Of a DNA stretch of 48,033 nucleotides, positions 37,043-45,667 are shown one piece after another. The position numbers were made by a program, and so were the translations under genes. Source of the stretch: Clostridiaceae bacterium. Lineage in GTDB: Bacteria > Bacillota > Clostridia > DSM-8532. Where the stretch lies: positions 1-48,033 of the forward strand of contig JAAXZX010000021.1 of assembly GCA_012719645.1 (NCBI GenBank). The letters are read 5' to 3'. Below the pieces are notes generated by a model, which was given only the letters and a program-made list of their open reading frames with translations, had not been told where the DNA came from and searched no databases. Position 1 is the first letter of the stretch. Each line of letters begins with the position of its first letter.

Positions 37043-38682
37043 CTATTTGCTGAGTTCTTTAAGGTTCGGCAATCGGTCCAGCGGACTGTAATCGCTTATC
37101 GGATTGCCGGCCAGGTTCAGCTTTTCCAGGTATCTTAACCCGCTTAACGCGCTTATATCCCTTATTTTGTTGTTTTGCAGATCAAGGCTCAGCAAAGACG
37201 TCATTCCGCCTAAAGGACTTATGTCGCTGATCTGGTTATCGCTTAAATACAGGTATGTCATTTGTTCCAGCTTGTTCAGGGCGCTTATGTCGCTTATCCT
37301 GTTACCCTCAAGATGCAGCACGTACAGTTTCGGCAGTCCGCCTATGACGCTTATATCACTTATCCGGTTGTTTTTCATTTCAATGCTTATTAAGGAAGTC
37401 AGCCCTTTTATCGGGCTTATATCGCTTATCCGGTTGTCATTCAGGACCAGCGACTCCATATTTGTCAGGCCGCTTAACGGGCTTAAGCTGCTTATCGGAT
37501 TACCGCTCAGGTCAAGCCTCGACAACCTGGTCAACTTGCTTAATACGCCTATGTCGCTGATCTGGTTTCCTTTCAGATTCAGGTCCCGTAGGTTTGTCAA
37601 CCCGTTCAATGGGCTTATATCGCTTATAAGGTTATCTGCCAGGTACAGGTGCGCCAGTCTTGTCAATCCGCTCAACGCGCTTATGTCGCTTATTTGATTT
37701 CCGTCCAGGTACAGGCCTTCCAGGTTTTCCAACCCGCTTAACCTGCTTACGTCACTTATCAGGTTATTCTCAAGCCACAGGTTTTCCAGGTTCCCCAACC
37801 CGCTTACTGGGCTTATGTCGCTTACCTGGTTGTTTGCAATCCACAGGAATGCTAAATTTGTCAGCCCGCTTAACGGGCCTATATCCTTTACCTGATTGCT
37901 GGACAGCCATAAGAGATTCAGTTTTTTCAGCCCGCCTAATGCGCTTATGTCGCTTACCTGGTTTCCTTCCAATACAAGTTCCCGCAGATTTGTCAACCCG
38001 GATATGGGGCTTATATCGCTTATCCGGTTATTGCTGAGATCCAGCGCTTCCATGTTGGTCAGCCCGCTCAGCGGGCCTATGTCGGTTATTTGATTCTGTC
38101 CCAGGTTCAGGTATTTCAGATTCGTCATGCTGCATAAGGCGTTTATGTCACTTATCCGGCAATTGGCCAGTTCCAGTTCGGCCAGGTTTTTCAACTGAGC
38201 TATTGATTCCAGGGCATTCTTGTCAATCGGCATATCCTCTATCCTCAGGCTGTCCAGGTCGGGGAACTGACCAAAATCGGAGAAATCGTCCAGTTCCATT
38301 TCCCTGCTGTCCTGTAACAGTCCATACCTGTATATACTCAGGACTCCGGCCTTATATTCTATTTCGGATAATCCATTCAGGCGGTTATTTCACCCTCGCT
38401 TCTGTCAATCACGTCCCTGACGTACATTTCCAGTTCTTTGCTTTTAAAATTCACAGCCGAGTTTTCAACTGCGTTCTGACCGCTGCTTCCCCCGGGTTGT
38501 CCCTGTGCGGCTTCTGTTCCATTCCCGGAAGGTTCCCCGGCATCAATCCCTGTCTCTCCATACTCCTTCCCGGGCTGCACTTCAGAGTTGTTTCCGCCTG
38601 TGAGCAGCGCCACAAGCGCGATTACGCCTGTCAAAAGGATTATTGCAGCCGCAATGGCAATAATGGTTTTTTTCCTCGACAT
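37043..38682 (-). pseudogene. membrane-anchored leucine-rich-repeat protein, split by one frameshift
   Basis: Two adjoining frames make one protein. The upstream part (38682 to the stop at 38377) has an N-terminal anchor MSRKKTIIAIAAAIILLTG, a Gly/Ser/Gln linker, and the pre-LRR segment SKELEMYVRDVIDRSEGEIT. The downstream part continues in the frame one base away as LNGLSEIEYKAGVLSIYRYG and then 17 full 22-residue LRRs plus a cap. The switch must lie between 38377 and 38390; one extra G/C in the GG at 38380-38381 would give EGEITALNGLSEIEY and a 546-residue protein. The domain type is the SDS22/internalin-like LRR, for protein or surface binding outside the cell. GAGAGGGG precedes ATG 38682. 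It may be a decayed gene, a phase-variable one or a sequencing error; a shorter protein could start at 38299. Confidence 0.8.
37088..38209 (-). repeat. 17 tandem 66-bp units encoding 22-residue LRRs
   Basis: Each unit fits the pattern LsgLtnLexLxLxxNxISDIsp and is exactly 22 codons long with no indel across 17 units. DNA identity between units is partial (GGCTTATATCGCTTATC-like blocks on the plus strand), so the repeats are old rather than freshly duplicated, yet still able to recombine. Confidence 0.95.
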
Positions 38683-38811
38683 GGCATATACCCCTCTCAT
38701 TGACAGAATTCTTACGTTTGCCGTTTTTCCCCTCGTTGTTTTTATCGCCTGATGCCGTTTATATAATATTGTGCCTGCACTATTTTCCTGCACCGGCGAA
38801 AGATATCCAGA

Positions 38812-38857
38812 CAAAAATAAACTGCATTATTCTTTACATTTACAATAATGCAGTTTA
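38812..38857 (-). terminator. 14-bp perfect palindrome, probable terminator of the fmdB-like gene
   Basis: TAAACTGCATTATT (38818-38831) and AATAATGCAGTTTA (38844-38857) are perfect reverse complements around a 12-nt loop. Read on the minus strand it follows the FmdB-like stop by 74 nt and is followed by TTTTTG, as a terminator would be. The stem is AT-rich and the symmetry is perfect, so a regulator-binding site upstream of the LRR gene is an alternative. Confidence 0.6.
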
Positions 38858-38931
38858 CTGTTGTTGTAAATACTCGCCTGCAAGAGAGATACATGGTAAT
38901 AGTGGCCAGGAAACAGAGGCCTGAAATCCTG

Positions 38932-39147
38932 TCAGTTATGCGGACAGCAGCCGCCGCAGCGGTGTATGTTGGGACATTCGTTCCTGGCGGCGTTCCTGGA
39001 CTGGATGACGTTCACGTTTGAAAATACTGATTCCAGTTCATTGCTCCCGCATTTGGGGCATTTTATCCTCCTGTTTTCCTTGTCGCTTATGGATGCCATT
39101 ATGTTGAACACTTCGCCGCACTTGCATTTCAGGTCATAAAAAGGCAT
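38932..39147 (-). CDS. FmdB-family zinc ribbon protein
   Basis: A 71-residue protein with the FmdB zinc ribbon (PF09723): MPFYDLKCKCGEVFNIMAS with CKCG, then IKCPKCGSNELESVF with CPKC, so four metal ligands. The C-terminus CPNIHRCGGCCPHN adds four or more cysteines, a common variant. The role is unknown; some FmdB-like genes are thought regulatory. Start: ATG 39147 with GGGAGGTG upstream; a GTG/ATG three codons earlier is less likely. It lies 46 nt downstream of the DUF1846 gene on the same strand. Confidence 0.85.
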   Translation of the reverse strand: MPFYDLKCKCGEVFNIMASISDKENRRIKCPKCGSNELESVFSNVNVIQSRNAARNECPNIHRCGGCCPHN

Positions 39148-39193
39148 ACAGGTCACCTCCCGATGTCAGTGAAAACCGAAGCTTGTCCGCCCG

Positions 39194-40678
39194 TCATTTA
39201 TGATACAGCTTCTTCGTCTGGTACTGGGGTTCGCATGTCAGGTTTATGCCCAGCTTGCTGAACACGTTTTCATCAACCCTTGAAAGTATAACCGATGAAT
39301 GGGCCTCGCAGCCTCTTAACTTGGGAAGCTGCTCGAGGGCGAGGGCCGCGGTGGGGTTGGTGGCCGCGCAGATGGAAAGAGCAATCAGTATCTCGTCGGT
39401 ATGCAGACGCGGGTTCCTGTTACCCATGTGGTTGGTTTTCAGTACCTGTATCGGTTCTATGACGATGGGCGAGATCAGGTGGATGTCATGATGGATGCCG
39501 CCCAGTTCCTTCAGGGCATTGAGCAGGGCAGCAGCCGAAGCCCCCAGGAGGGGAGAGGTCTTTCCGGTGACAATGCGCCCGTCATCGAGCTGGATTGCAA
39601 CTGCGGGTCCCCCGGTTTCCTCGGCCCGGGCAAGGGCCGCCTCAACCACAGGCCTGTCTTTTGACGATATGCCCAACTGCTTCATCAGGAGCTCGAGCCT
39701 GTATACCTCGGCCTTTTCGGCAAGGCCCTGGCGAACGGCACATGAGGTGTTGTAATACCGGCGTATGACTTCCTGCTCGGAAGCACGGCATACAACCCCG
39801 TCGTCTATAATACAGTAGCCTGCCATGTTTACGCCCATGTCCGTGGGGCTCTTGTATGGGGATTGTCCCTTGATCTTCTCGAATATGGCGTTGAGCACCG
39901 GGAATATCTCAACATCCCTGTTATAGCTTACTGCTGTTGTGCCGTAGGCCTCAAGATAGAAGGGGTCAATCATATTGACGTCGTTGAGGTCGGTTGTTGC
40001 CGCTTCATAGGCCAGGTTGACCGGATGCTTCAGCGGAAGGTTCCAGATGGGGAAGGTTTCGAACTTGGCATACCCGGCTTCAGCTCCGCGCTTGTGCTCA
40101 TGGTATAACTGGGAGAGGCAAACCGCCATTTTGCCGCTTCCCGGCCCGGGGGCGGTTACCACCACCAGGGAGCGTGTTGTTTCAACATAGTCGTTCTTGC
40201 CATAACCTTCATCACTTACTATCAGCGGAACATTTGAGGGATAGCCCGGTATCGGGTAGTGCCTGTATACTTTCATCCCAAGGTTTTCGAGCCTCTTCTG
40301 GAACTGGTCGGCCGAAAACTGGGAACGATACTGGGTTATAACCACGCTTCCAACATAAAGCCCGATTTCGCGGAACGCGTCGATCAGTCTCAGCACATCC
40401 ATGTCATAGGTAATCCCCAGGTCTCCGCGACGTTTGCTCTTTTCGATATCGTCGGCATTGATGGTGATGACTATTTCTGCCTGCTCCTTAAGCTGAAGCA
40501 GCATCCTCACCTTACTGTCGGGCTTGAAACCAGGAAGCACCCTGGAGGCGTGGTAGTCGTCGAACAGCTTTCCTCCGAACTCAAGGTACAGCTTTCCGCC
40601 GAACAGGGTGATCCTTTCAAGTATTTTCCGGGATTGGAGTTGAAGGTATTTCTCGTTGTCAAATCCTATTCTGGTCAT
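39194..40678 (-). CDS. DUF1846 family protein
   Basis: A 494-residue cytoplasmic protein of the DUF1846 family (PF08903), widespread in Firmicutes and of unknown function. Recognisable stretches are GFDNEKYLQLQSRKILERI at the start, EIVITINADDIEKSKRRGDL near 68-87, VVVTAPGPGSGKMAVCLSQL near 172-191 (a P-loop-like Gly-rich segment), and KTNHMGNRNPRLHTDEILIA near 413. The length matches the family. The promoter was not clear; the mscL gene ends 88 nt upstream on the same strand. Confidence 0.9.
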   Translation of the reverse strand: MTRIGFDNEKYLQLQSRKILERITLFGGKLYLEFGGKLFDDYHASRVLPGFKPDSKVRMLLQLKEQAEIVITINADDIEKSKRRGDLGITYDMDVLRLIDAFREIGLYVGSVVITQYRSQFSADQFQKRLENLGMKVYRHYPIPGYPSNVPLIVSDEGYGKNDYVETTRSLVVVTAPGPGSGKMAVCLSQLYHEHKRGAEAGYAKFETFPIWNLPLKHPVNLAYEAATTDLNDVNMIDPFYLEAYGTTAVSYNRDVEIFPVLNAIFEKIKGQSPYKSPTDMGVNMAGYCIIDDGVVCRASEQEVIRRYYNTSCAVRQGLAEKAEVYRLELLMKQLGISSKDRPVVEAALARAEETGGPAVAIQLDDGRIVTGKTSPLLGASAAALLNALKELGGIHHDIHLISPIVIEPIQVLKTNHMGNRNPRLHTDEILIALSICAATNPTAALALEQLPKLRGCEAHSSVILSRVDENVFSKLGINLTCEPQYQTKKLYHK

Positions 40679-40766
40679 AGTGAACCTCTAAACCGCAAAT
40701 TATTAGGTGTGTAAAAATGACAGGCATTCTTTCCCTACCAACAATACCACAGCGGCTGAATGAAGG

Positions 40767-41204
40767 TCAATTGCTTAATGCTGTTTCTTCCTCTTCCAGC
40801 ATTGATGTACAGTGGGGACACCTAATGGCCTCTATTGCGATCTCAGAGCAGCAGAACCTGCATTTCTTCGTGGTAGGCGCGGGAGCTTCCTTTTTATCTT
40901 TGCCCGTAAACCTGTTTATCCTTCTAATCACTAAATATATGGAGAACGAGATGATCAGGAAGTCCACCACATTATTGATGAACAGCCCGAAGTTGATTAC
41001 TGATTCACCGACTGAAACGCTCAGGCCGGAAAAATCGATTTTCCCCAGCAGGATCCCGATGATTGGCATCATGATATCATTTACCAGGGATGTTACGATT
41101 TTCCCGAAAGCTCCGCCGATGATAACACCTATAGCAAGGTCAATGACATTCCCCTTGATGGCGAACTTTTTGAAATCTTCCAGCATGGCTATACCCCCAT
41201 TCAT
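40767..41204 (-). CDS. mscL: large-conductance mechanosensitive channel MscL with C-terminal zinc ribbon
   Basis: A pore that opens under membrane tension to protect against hypo-osmotic shock. The 145 residues have the MscL core [20 protein letters not shown] with TM1 at about 15-40, a loop, and TM2 ([19 protein letters not shown]) at about 87-110. After the cytoplasmic helix, two CxxC-like pairs (CRFCC and CPHC) form a small zinc-ribbon extension, seen in some clostridial homologues. ATG 41204 follows GGGGGT. A TATAAT on the minus strand (41230-41235) is a likely -10; the -35 is poor. Confidence 0.93.
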   Translation of the reverse strand: MNGGIAMLEDFKKFAIKGNVIDLAIGVIIGGAFGKIVTSLVNDIMMPIIGILLGKIDFSGLSVSVGESVINFGLFINNVVDFLIISFSIYLVIRRINRFTGKDKKEAPAPTTKKCRFCCSEIAIEAIRCPHCTSMLEEEETALSN

Positions 41205-41370
41205 TTTATATTTGCATCGTTATTCTACTATTATACACCAATTACGGCATACCCGCGGGACATATTTCGACTTTAAATGCAGAAATCCGGGCCCGCCTGA
41301 CGGAAATAGTAATAACAAAGTGCTGACAGGGATATGGCAAAGGAACAATATAGATGTAACAAAATTAAAA

Positions 41371-41400
41371 TTGTAATCAATACAGTTTATGTGGTATAAT
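41371..41400 (+). promoter_or_regulatory. promoter of the fur/perR-pdxA operon
   Basis: TTGTAA (41371-41376), 18-nt spacer, perfect TATAAT (41395-41400) with TGG before it (extended -10). It lies about 34 nt before the regulator ATG. The AT-rich spacer could hold an operator for autoregulation, but I see no clean Fur or PerR box. Confidence 0.7.
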
Positions 41401-41433
41401 GTAAGCAGCATAACTGACAAGGAAGTGATAAAC

Positions 41434-41862
41434 ATGAGCAGCAATGCGGAAATTATCGGATCCATGCTGTTAAAGGAGAATATAAAGCCATCCTATGCCA
41501 GGATAAGGATTATGGAATACCTGATGTCCAGGAAGAGCCACCCGACCGTGGATGAGATCTATACCGCACTGGTGAAGGAGATTCCTACCCTTTCCAAAAC
41601 GACGGTATACAATACCCTGAACTTGTTTGTAAAATCCAATATCGCCAGGGTGCTGACCATAGAGGAGAACGAAACGCGCTATGACGCGGATATGAGCTGC
41701 CACGGCCATTTTAAGTGCGAATCCTGCGGCGTGGTCCGCGACTTTTGTTTCAGAAGCCCTGCTATCGACACCAATGACCTGGACGGTTTCCTGGTCCGTG
41801 AAAAGAATGTCTACTATTACGGGCTTTGCCCCGAATGCCAGGCAAACAAGCCAGCAAACTGA
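41434..41862 (+). CDS. Fur-family transcription regulator (PerR-like)
   Basis: A 142-residue metal-dependent repressor. The winged helix at about 15-85 has [20 protein letters not shown] and [19 protein letters not shown]. The dimerisation half has the structural zinc cysteines CESCG near 97-100 and CPEC near 134-137, with the sensing-site region [15 protein letters not shown]. The opening resembles PerR more than Fur; PerR senses peroxide through Fe-bound His, but subtype cannot be settled by eye. Start: ATG 41434 with AAGGAAG upstream, not the ATG at 41389, which overlaps the promoter. It is followed by pdxA after 46 nt. Confidence 0.88.
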   Translation: MSSNAEIIGSMLLKENIKPSYARIRIMEYLMSRKSHPTVDEIYTALVKEIPTLSKTTVYNTLNLFVKSNIARVLTIEENETRYDADMSCHGHFKCESCGVVRDFCFRSPAIDTNDLDGFLVREKNVYYYGLCPECQANKPAN

Positions 41863-41908
41863 CAGAAAAAGCAGCGGAAGATTTTCAGGAATAAAGGGAG
41901 AAAACAGC

Positions 41909-42910
41909 ATGAACAGACCGCTCATCGCGATACCCCTGGGTGACCCTGCGGGCATTGGACCCGAAATCGTTGTCAAAGCCCTGGCCGGCAGTGAACTATA
42001 CGAACTGAGCAGACCGCTTGTGGTGGGTGATGGCAGGGTTGTGAGGCAGGCTTTGAAATACTGCGGGCTGGATATGGGTATAAATTATGCCGGTGATCCG
42101 GAGGATGGGCTTTTTAAGCCTGGTACTATCGATTTGATCGACCTTGCAAATGTGGATACTGAAAGCCTGCAGGTCGGGAAGGTCCAGGCCTTGGGCGGCA
42201 GGGCTTCCTTTGACTTTATTGAAAAATCGGTGCAGCTTGCGCTGGATAAGAAGGTGGACGCCATCGCCACCACACCTATTAACAAGGAATCGCTGCAGGC
42301 TGCCGGGATCGAATACATCGGGCATACCGAGATCCTTGCCGGGCTCACCGGGGCCCATGATCCGCTGACTCTGTTTGAAACGGGAAACCTCAGGGTGTTT
42401 TTCCTGACCCGCCATGTTTCCCTTCGCAAAGCATGCGATCTTATCACCAGGGAAAGGCTGCTGGATTATATAAAAAGGTGTGCCGGGGCTCTCCGCCGGC
42501 TTGGCATCACCGAGGGGACCCTGGCGGTGGCCGGACTTAATCCCCACTGCGGGGAGCATGGCCTTTTCGGCGATGAGGAAGTAAACCATATAGCTCCGGC
42601 TGTTGAAGAAGCCAGAAGACTGGGCTATGATGCAGCCGGTCCCATCAGCGCGGACTCGGTATTCCATTTGGCTTTGTCGGGCCGCTATAACTCGGTGCTG
42701 TCCCTCTACCATGACCAGGGACATATAGCGACAAAGACCCTGGATTTTGAAAGAACCATCTCCCTGACAGTCGGCCTGCCCTTCCTCAGGACCTCTGTGG
42801 ACCATGGCACGGCCTATGACATAGCCGGCACGGGAAAAGCGAGCCCGGTAAGCATGGTTGAGGCTGTCAAAGCAGCCGCGAAATATGCGCCGTTCTACAA
42901 CAGGGATTGA
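41909..42910 (+). CDS. pdxA: PdxA-family 4-hydroxythreonine-4-phosphate / 4-phosphoerythronate-type dehydrogenase
   Basis: An NAD-dependent, metal-dependent dehydrogenase. The 333 residues have [17 protein letters not shown] at 8-24, [10 protein letters not shown] near 120, [11 protein letters not shown] near 135, [15 protein letters not shown] near 210, and [17 protein letters not shown] near 268. The metal-site His residues appear conserved. Clostridia usually make PLP by PdxS/PdxT, and PdxA2 paralogues of this type act on 4-phospho-threonate or erythronate; which reaction applies here cannot be told, and no DUF1537 kinase gene is adjacent. Start: ATG 41909 with AGGGAG upstream. Probably cotranscribed with the Fur-family gene. 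Confidence 0.88.
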   Translation: MNRPLIAIPLGDPAGIGPEIVVKALAGSELYELSRPLVVGDGRVVRQALKYCGLDMGINYAGDPEDGLFKPGTIDLIDLANVDTESLQVGKVQALGGRASFDFIEKSVQLALDKKVDAIATTPINKESLQAAGIEYIGHTEILAGLTGAHDPLTLFETGNLRVFFLTRHVSLRKACDLITRERLLDYIKRCAGALRRLGITEGTLAVAGLNPHCGEHGLFGDEEVNHIAPAVEEARRLGYDAAGPISADSVFHLALSGRYNSVLSLYHDQGHIATKTLDFERTISLTVGLPFLRTSVDHGTAYDIAGTGKASPVSMVEAVKAAAKYAPFYNRD

Positions 42911-42943
42911 AGGATATAAGGCAATAGGGAATAAACACTTCAC

Positions 42944-42970
42944 GCAGCCGTGACAGCCGGCTGCTTTTTT
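42944..42970 (+). terminator. intrinsic terminator after pdxA
   Basis: A 7-bp GC-rich stem GCAGCCG/CGGCTGC with a 7-nt loop is followed by six T residues, 34 nt after the pdxA stop codon. Confidence 0.93.
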
Positions 42971-43028
42971 ATTGTATTTTCTGTTGCAGAGATGTCGGGT
43001 GCCTTCAGGGCTTTCGCCCGGGCTCAGC

Positions 43029-43059
43029 TTGCCATGCCATTGCATTTTTATGTTATAAT
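43029..43059 (+). promoter_or_regulatory. candidate promoter of the sugar-sensing operon
   Basis: A perfect TATAAT (43054-43059) preceded by TGT forms an extended -10, with TTGCCA (43029-43034) 19 nt upstream. It lies about 48 nt before the first gene. No cre-like site was evident. Confidence 0.6.
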
Positions 43060-43106
43060 TTATTAGTGAATAATGCCATTAAACCGGCGAGTAAAGAGTG
43101 GTCGGC

Positions 43107-44141
43107 ATGAAAAGGGCTTTTGCCATCGGAGTCGTGGTTGTGATCCTTATTTTCGGGTTTCTGGTAACCTATTCGGTCGGATATTTCCAAAGCCAGAGCC
43201 TGAGCCTGCTTGAGGGAAGGAATATGTTCAGGAAAAACGGGCATAGACCTGAGTACCATTTTGCAGTCATCGGGCAGGCTGACGATACCTTCTGGCAATC
43301 TGTAAAGGAAGGCTGCCTTTCTGCCGCAGAAGAGTTCAATGTGGCTGTCGAATTCAATGTCCCAAGCTTTACCAACCTGGAAGAGCAAATGATGTACCTG
43401 GATATAGCCATTTTATCCAAGGTGGATGGTATCGTTACACATGTTCTGGATGAGGAGAAGTTTACGCCCCTTATCAATAAAGCCGTTGATTCGGGTATTC
43501 CTGTCATCACAGTGGAGGCTGAGGCCAAAAACAGCAAACGCAATGCCTACGTAGGCACCAACACCTTCAACCTTGGCCGTGAATCAGGCAAACTGGTCCT
43601 GGAAGCAATGGGTGAGGAGGCCAATATAGCCATTATCCTCAGCGACTATATTGACGGAACCGTGAATGTTCCGCAGAGCCTCCGGATTGCAGGCACAAGG
43701 GAAGCACTGAAAGACAAGCCTGGCATGACCATAAGGACTTTCGCATCCAGCGCCGGATTCTTCAGCGCTGAGGAGGTTACAAGGAGAATACTCATCGATT
43801 ATCCCGAGGTGGACACTATTATCTGCACCAGCGCCAGGGACACCATCAGCGCCGCCCAGGTCCTGGTGGACCTGAATAAAGTGGGCCGGATCACCATAAT
43901 AGGTTATGACGATGCGCCTGAAATTCTCAGGTACATTGAAAAGGGCGTTATATACGGCACCGTTGTGGCCAACCCTTACGAGATAGGCTATGAAAGCATC
44001 CGGTCCCTGATAGAGATCAAGAAGAACAGGATGACATCGGATTATGTGGATACGGGGGCAAGGGTGGTCACTATCAACAATATAGGCGACTACATGCTTA
44101 CCCAAACCGAGAATACCGATGAGGACCAGGGAGAGCCATGA
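43107..44141 (+). CDS. membrane-anchored periplasmic-binding-type sugar sensor (XylFII-like)
   Basis: The 344-residue product has an uncleaved N-terminal membrane helix (MKRAFAIGVVVVILIFGFLV) and then a type I periplasmic-binding fold: HFAVIGQADDTFWQSVKEGC, LSKVDGIVTHVLDE, KAVDSGIPVITVEAEA, YVGTNTFNLGRESGK and TIIGYDDAPEILRYIEKG. There is no lipobox. In Clostridium beijerinckii a membrane-tethered xylose-binding protein, XylFII, sits beside LytS and YesN and controls xylFGH; the same gene order and anchor occur here. That assignment, and the ligand, are inferences. Start: ATG 43107 with AAAGAG upstream; GTG 43098 is possible. It overlaps the kinase gene by 4 nt. Confidence 0.82.
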   Translation: MKRAFAIGVVVVILIFGFLVTYSVGYFQSQSLSLLEGRNMFRKNGHRPEYHFAVIGQADDTFWQSVKEGCLSAAEEFNVAVEFNVPSFTNLEEQMMYLDIAILSKVDGIVTHVLDEEKFTPLINKAVDSGIPVITVEAEAKNSKRNAYVGTNTFNLGRESGKLVLEAMGEEANIAIILSDYIDGTVNVPQSLRIAGTREALKDKPGMTIRTFASSAGFFSAEEVTRRILIDYPEVDTIICTSARDTISAAQVLVDLNKVGRITIIGYDDAPEILRYIEKGVIYGTVVANPYEIGYESIRSLIEIKKNRMTSDYVDTGARVVTINNIGDYMLTQTENTDEDQGEP

Positions 44142-45667
44142 AAAAGCTGATCAGATTCTTATCGCTTAACAGGATCAGAAGAAAGCTTATACTTTATTTT
44201 ATGGTGACCACGCTCCTTATGGCTGTAGCATGCTTTTTGTCATATTACAACGCCCAGATGCTGGCCTCGGGCATGGACGCCATTTTTGAAAACAACCAGT
44301 ACCTGAGCGAATTAAGCGAGAATGTGGCCAATGTCCAGAGCACGCTGGAAAGTTACCTGACAACCAGCCATTCCGAAAGTCTCAAGGATTATTTCAGGAA
44401 TTCGGCAAGCCTGAGAAAGACCGGTGAAGATATCAGGAGCGTGGTTTATGATACCGAAAGCGGGATATTGCTCCATGATATCGGCAACATGATCATCACC
44501 TACCTGGATTACAGCGACGCCGCCGTGGAAGCCAAGCGCGGCAGGGACATCGAGGGATACATCCAGAACCATACTGAAGCCAGCAAGGTTTACGACTATA
44601 TCAACCTGTACATCGACAGGCTGACCCAGAACCAATTCCAGGAAAACACCAAGGTATATACCCTTATCACAGGACGGCTGGGATACATACTGCTGGTGAA
44701 CCTCCTGATCATTCTGGGCATAATAGGATTCAACATCGTTTTCATCCTGAGGATGACATTCAAAACCACCCAGCCCATCATCAGCCTGGCCAGGGCCGCC
44801 AACGAGATATCAAAAGGAAATTATGACGTTGAACAGGTGATGGTTGACAGCGATGATGAGATAGGTATCATGGCAGATGCCTTTAACCGCATGGCTGAAA
44901 GCATCAAGGCGCAGGTTGCGGCCATCAGGGAGAAGGCCGAGCTTGAAACCCGGCTGAAAGAACAGGAGATGCAGAACATCCTGATGAAAAGCCACCTGAA
45001 GGAAACCCAGCTCCAGGCCCTGCAGTCACAGATTAACCCCCACTTCATATTCAACACCCTGAATGCCGCCGCCCAGCTTGCCATGTTCGAGGAAGCCGAC
45101 AGGACCTACCTCTTCATAGAGTGTTTCTCCAACCTGTTCCGCTATAACCTGCGAAGCCTGGACAGTCCTGTAACATTAAGGGATGAGATTGAAAACATCA
45201 ATAACTATATCGCCCTTCTGAAGGTGAGGTATGCCGACAGGATCAATTTCGCACAGGAAGTGGATGATGGCGTCCTGGACATACCTGTGCCCTGCATGGT
45301 GCTCCAGCCCATCATAGAAAACGCGTTCATACATGGCATCTCCGAGATTGAATCGGGAGGAACCATAACTCTGCGGGTCAGGGACGATGGCGATCAATAC
45401 ACAATCGAAGTCGAGGATAACGGTGTGGGGATGAGCAAGGAAAAAATTGATCAGATTCTTGGAGACAGCGCCGAAGATGGAAGGCCCACCGGGTATGTGG
45501 GCCATACCACGGGAATCGGTACCAGGAACGTGATGCTGCGTCTAAGGAACTTCTTCGACTATGAACATGTTCTGGATATTGTCAGCAGCAGGCCCGGAGG
45601 AACGAGGGTCATAATCAGCATACCCAAAATCTGCGTGCAGAGGAAGAAGGAAGCTATCCATGCTTAA
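44138..45667 (+). CDS. LytS/YesM-type sensor histidine kinase
   Basis: A 509-residue membrane kinase. TM1 at about 17-36, an extracytoplasmic region at about 37-182 that is largely helical, TM2 at about 183-205, a HAMP domain at about 206-260, a coiled coil, then the His_kinase family domain with phospho-acceptor His302 in LQSQINPHFIFNTLN, and the HATPase with the N-box VLQPIIENAFIHG, GVGM and GGTRVII. It overlaps the sensor gene (ATGA) and the regulator gene, and is expected to receive the signal from the anchored binding protein through the extracellular helices (inferred from the XylFII-LytS precedent). Confidence 0.92.
   Translation: MKKLIRFLSLNRIRRKLILYFMVTTLLMAVACFLSYYNAQMLASGMDAIFENNQYLSELSENVANVQSTLESYLTTSHSESLKDYFRNSASLRKTGEDIRSVVYDTESGILLHDIGNMIITYLDYSDAAVEAKRGRDIEGYIQNHTEASKVYDYINLYIDRLTQNQFQENTKVYTLITGRLGYILLVNLLIILGIIGFNIVFILRMTFKTTQPIISLARAANEISKGNYDVEQVMVDSDDEIGIMADAFNRMAESIKAQVAAIREKAELETRLKEQEMQNILMKSHLKETQLQALQSQINPHFIFNTLNAAAQLAMFEEADRTYLFIECFSNLFRYNLRSLDSPVTLRDEIENINNYIALLKVRYADRINFAQEVDDGVLDIPVPCMVLQPIIENAFIHGISEIESGGTITLRVRDDGDQYTIEVEDNGVGMSKEKIDQILGDSAEDGRPTGYVGHTTGIGTRNVMLRLRNFFDYEHVLDIVSSRPGGTRVIISIPKICVQRKKEAIHA

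Noticed and set aside
37088-38209. Regular repeats that could suggest a CRISPR array.
   Set aside because: The 66-bp units are coding LRR repeats with no unique spacers and no cas genes nearby.
41360-41400. PerR/Fur box in the regulator's own promoter.
   Set aside because: The AT-rich spacer only loosely resembles the consensus; no clear inverted repeat.
43098-43106. GTG start for the anchored sugar-binding protein.
   Set aside because: The GTG overlaps the AAAGAG ribosome site that is better spaced for ATG 43107; kept only as an alternative.
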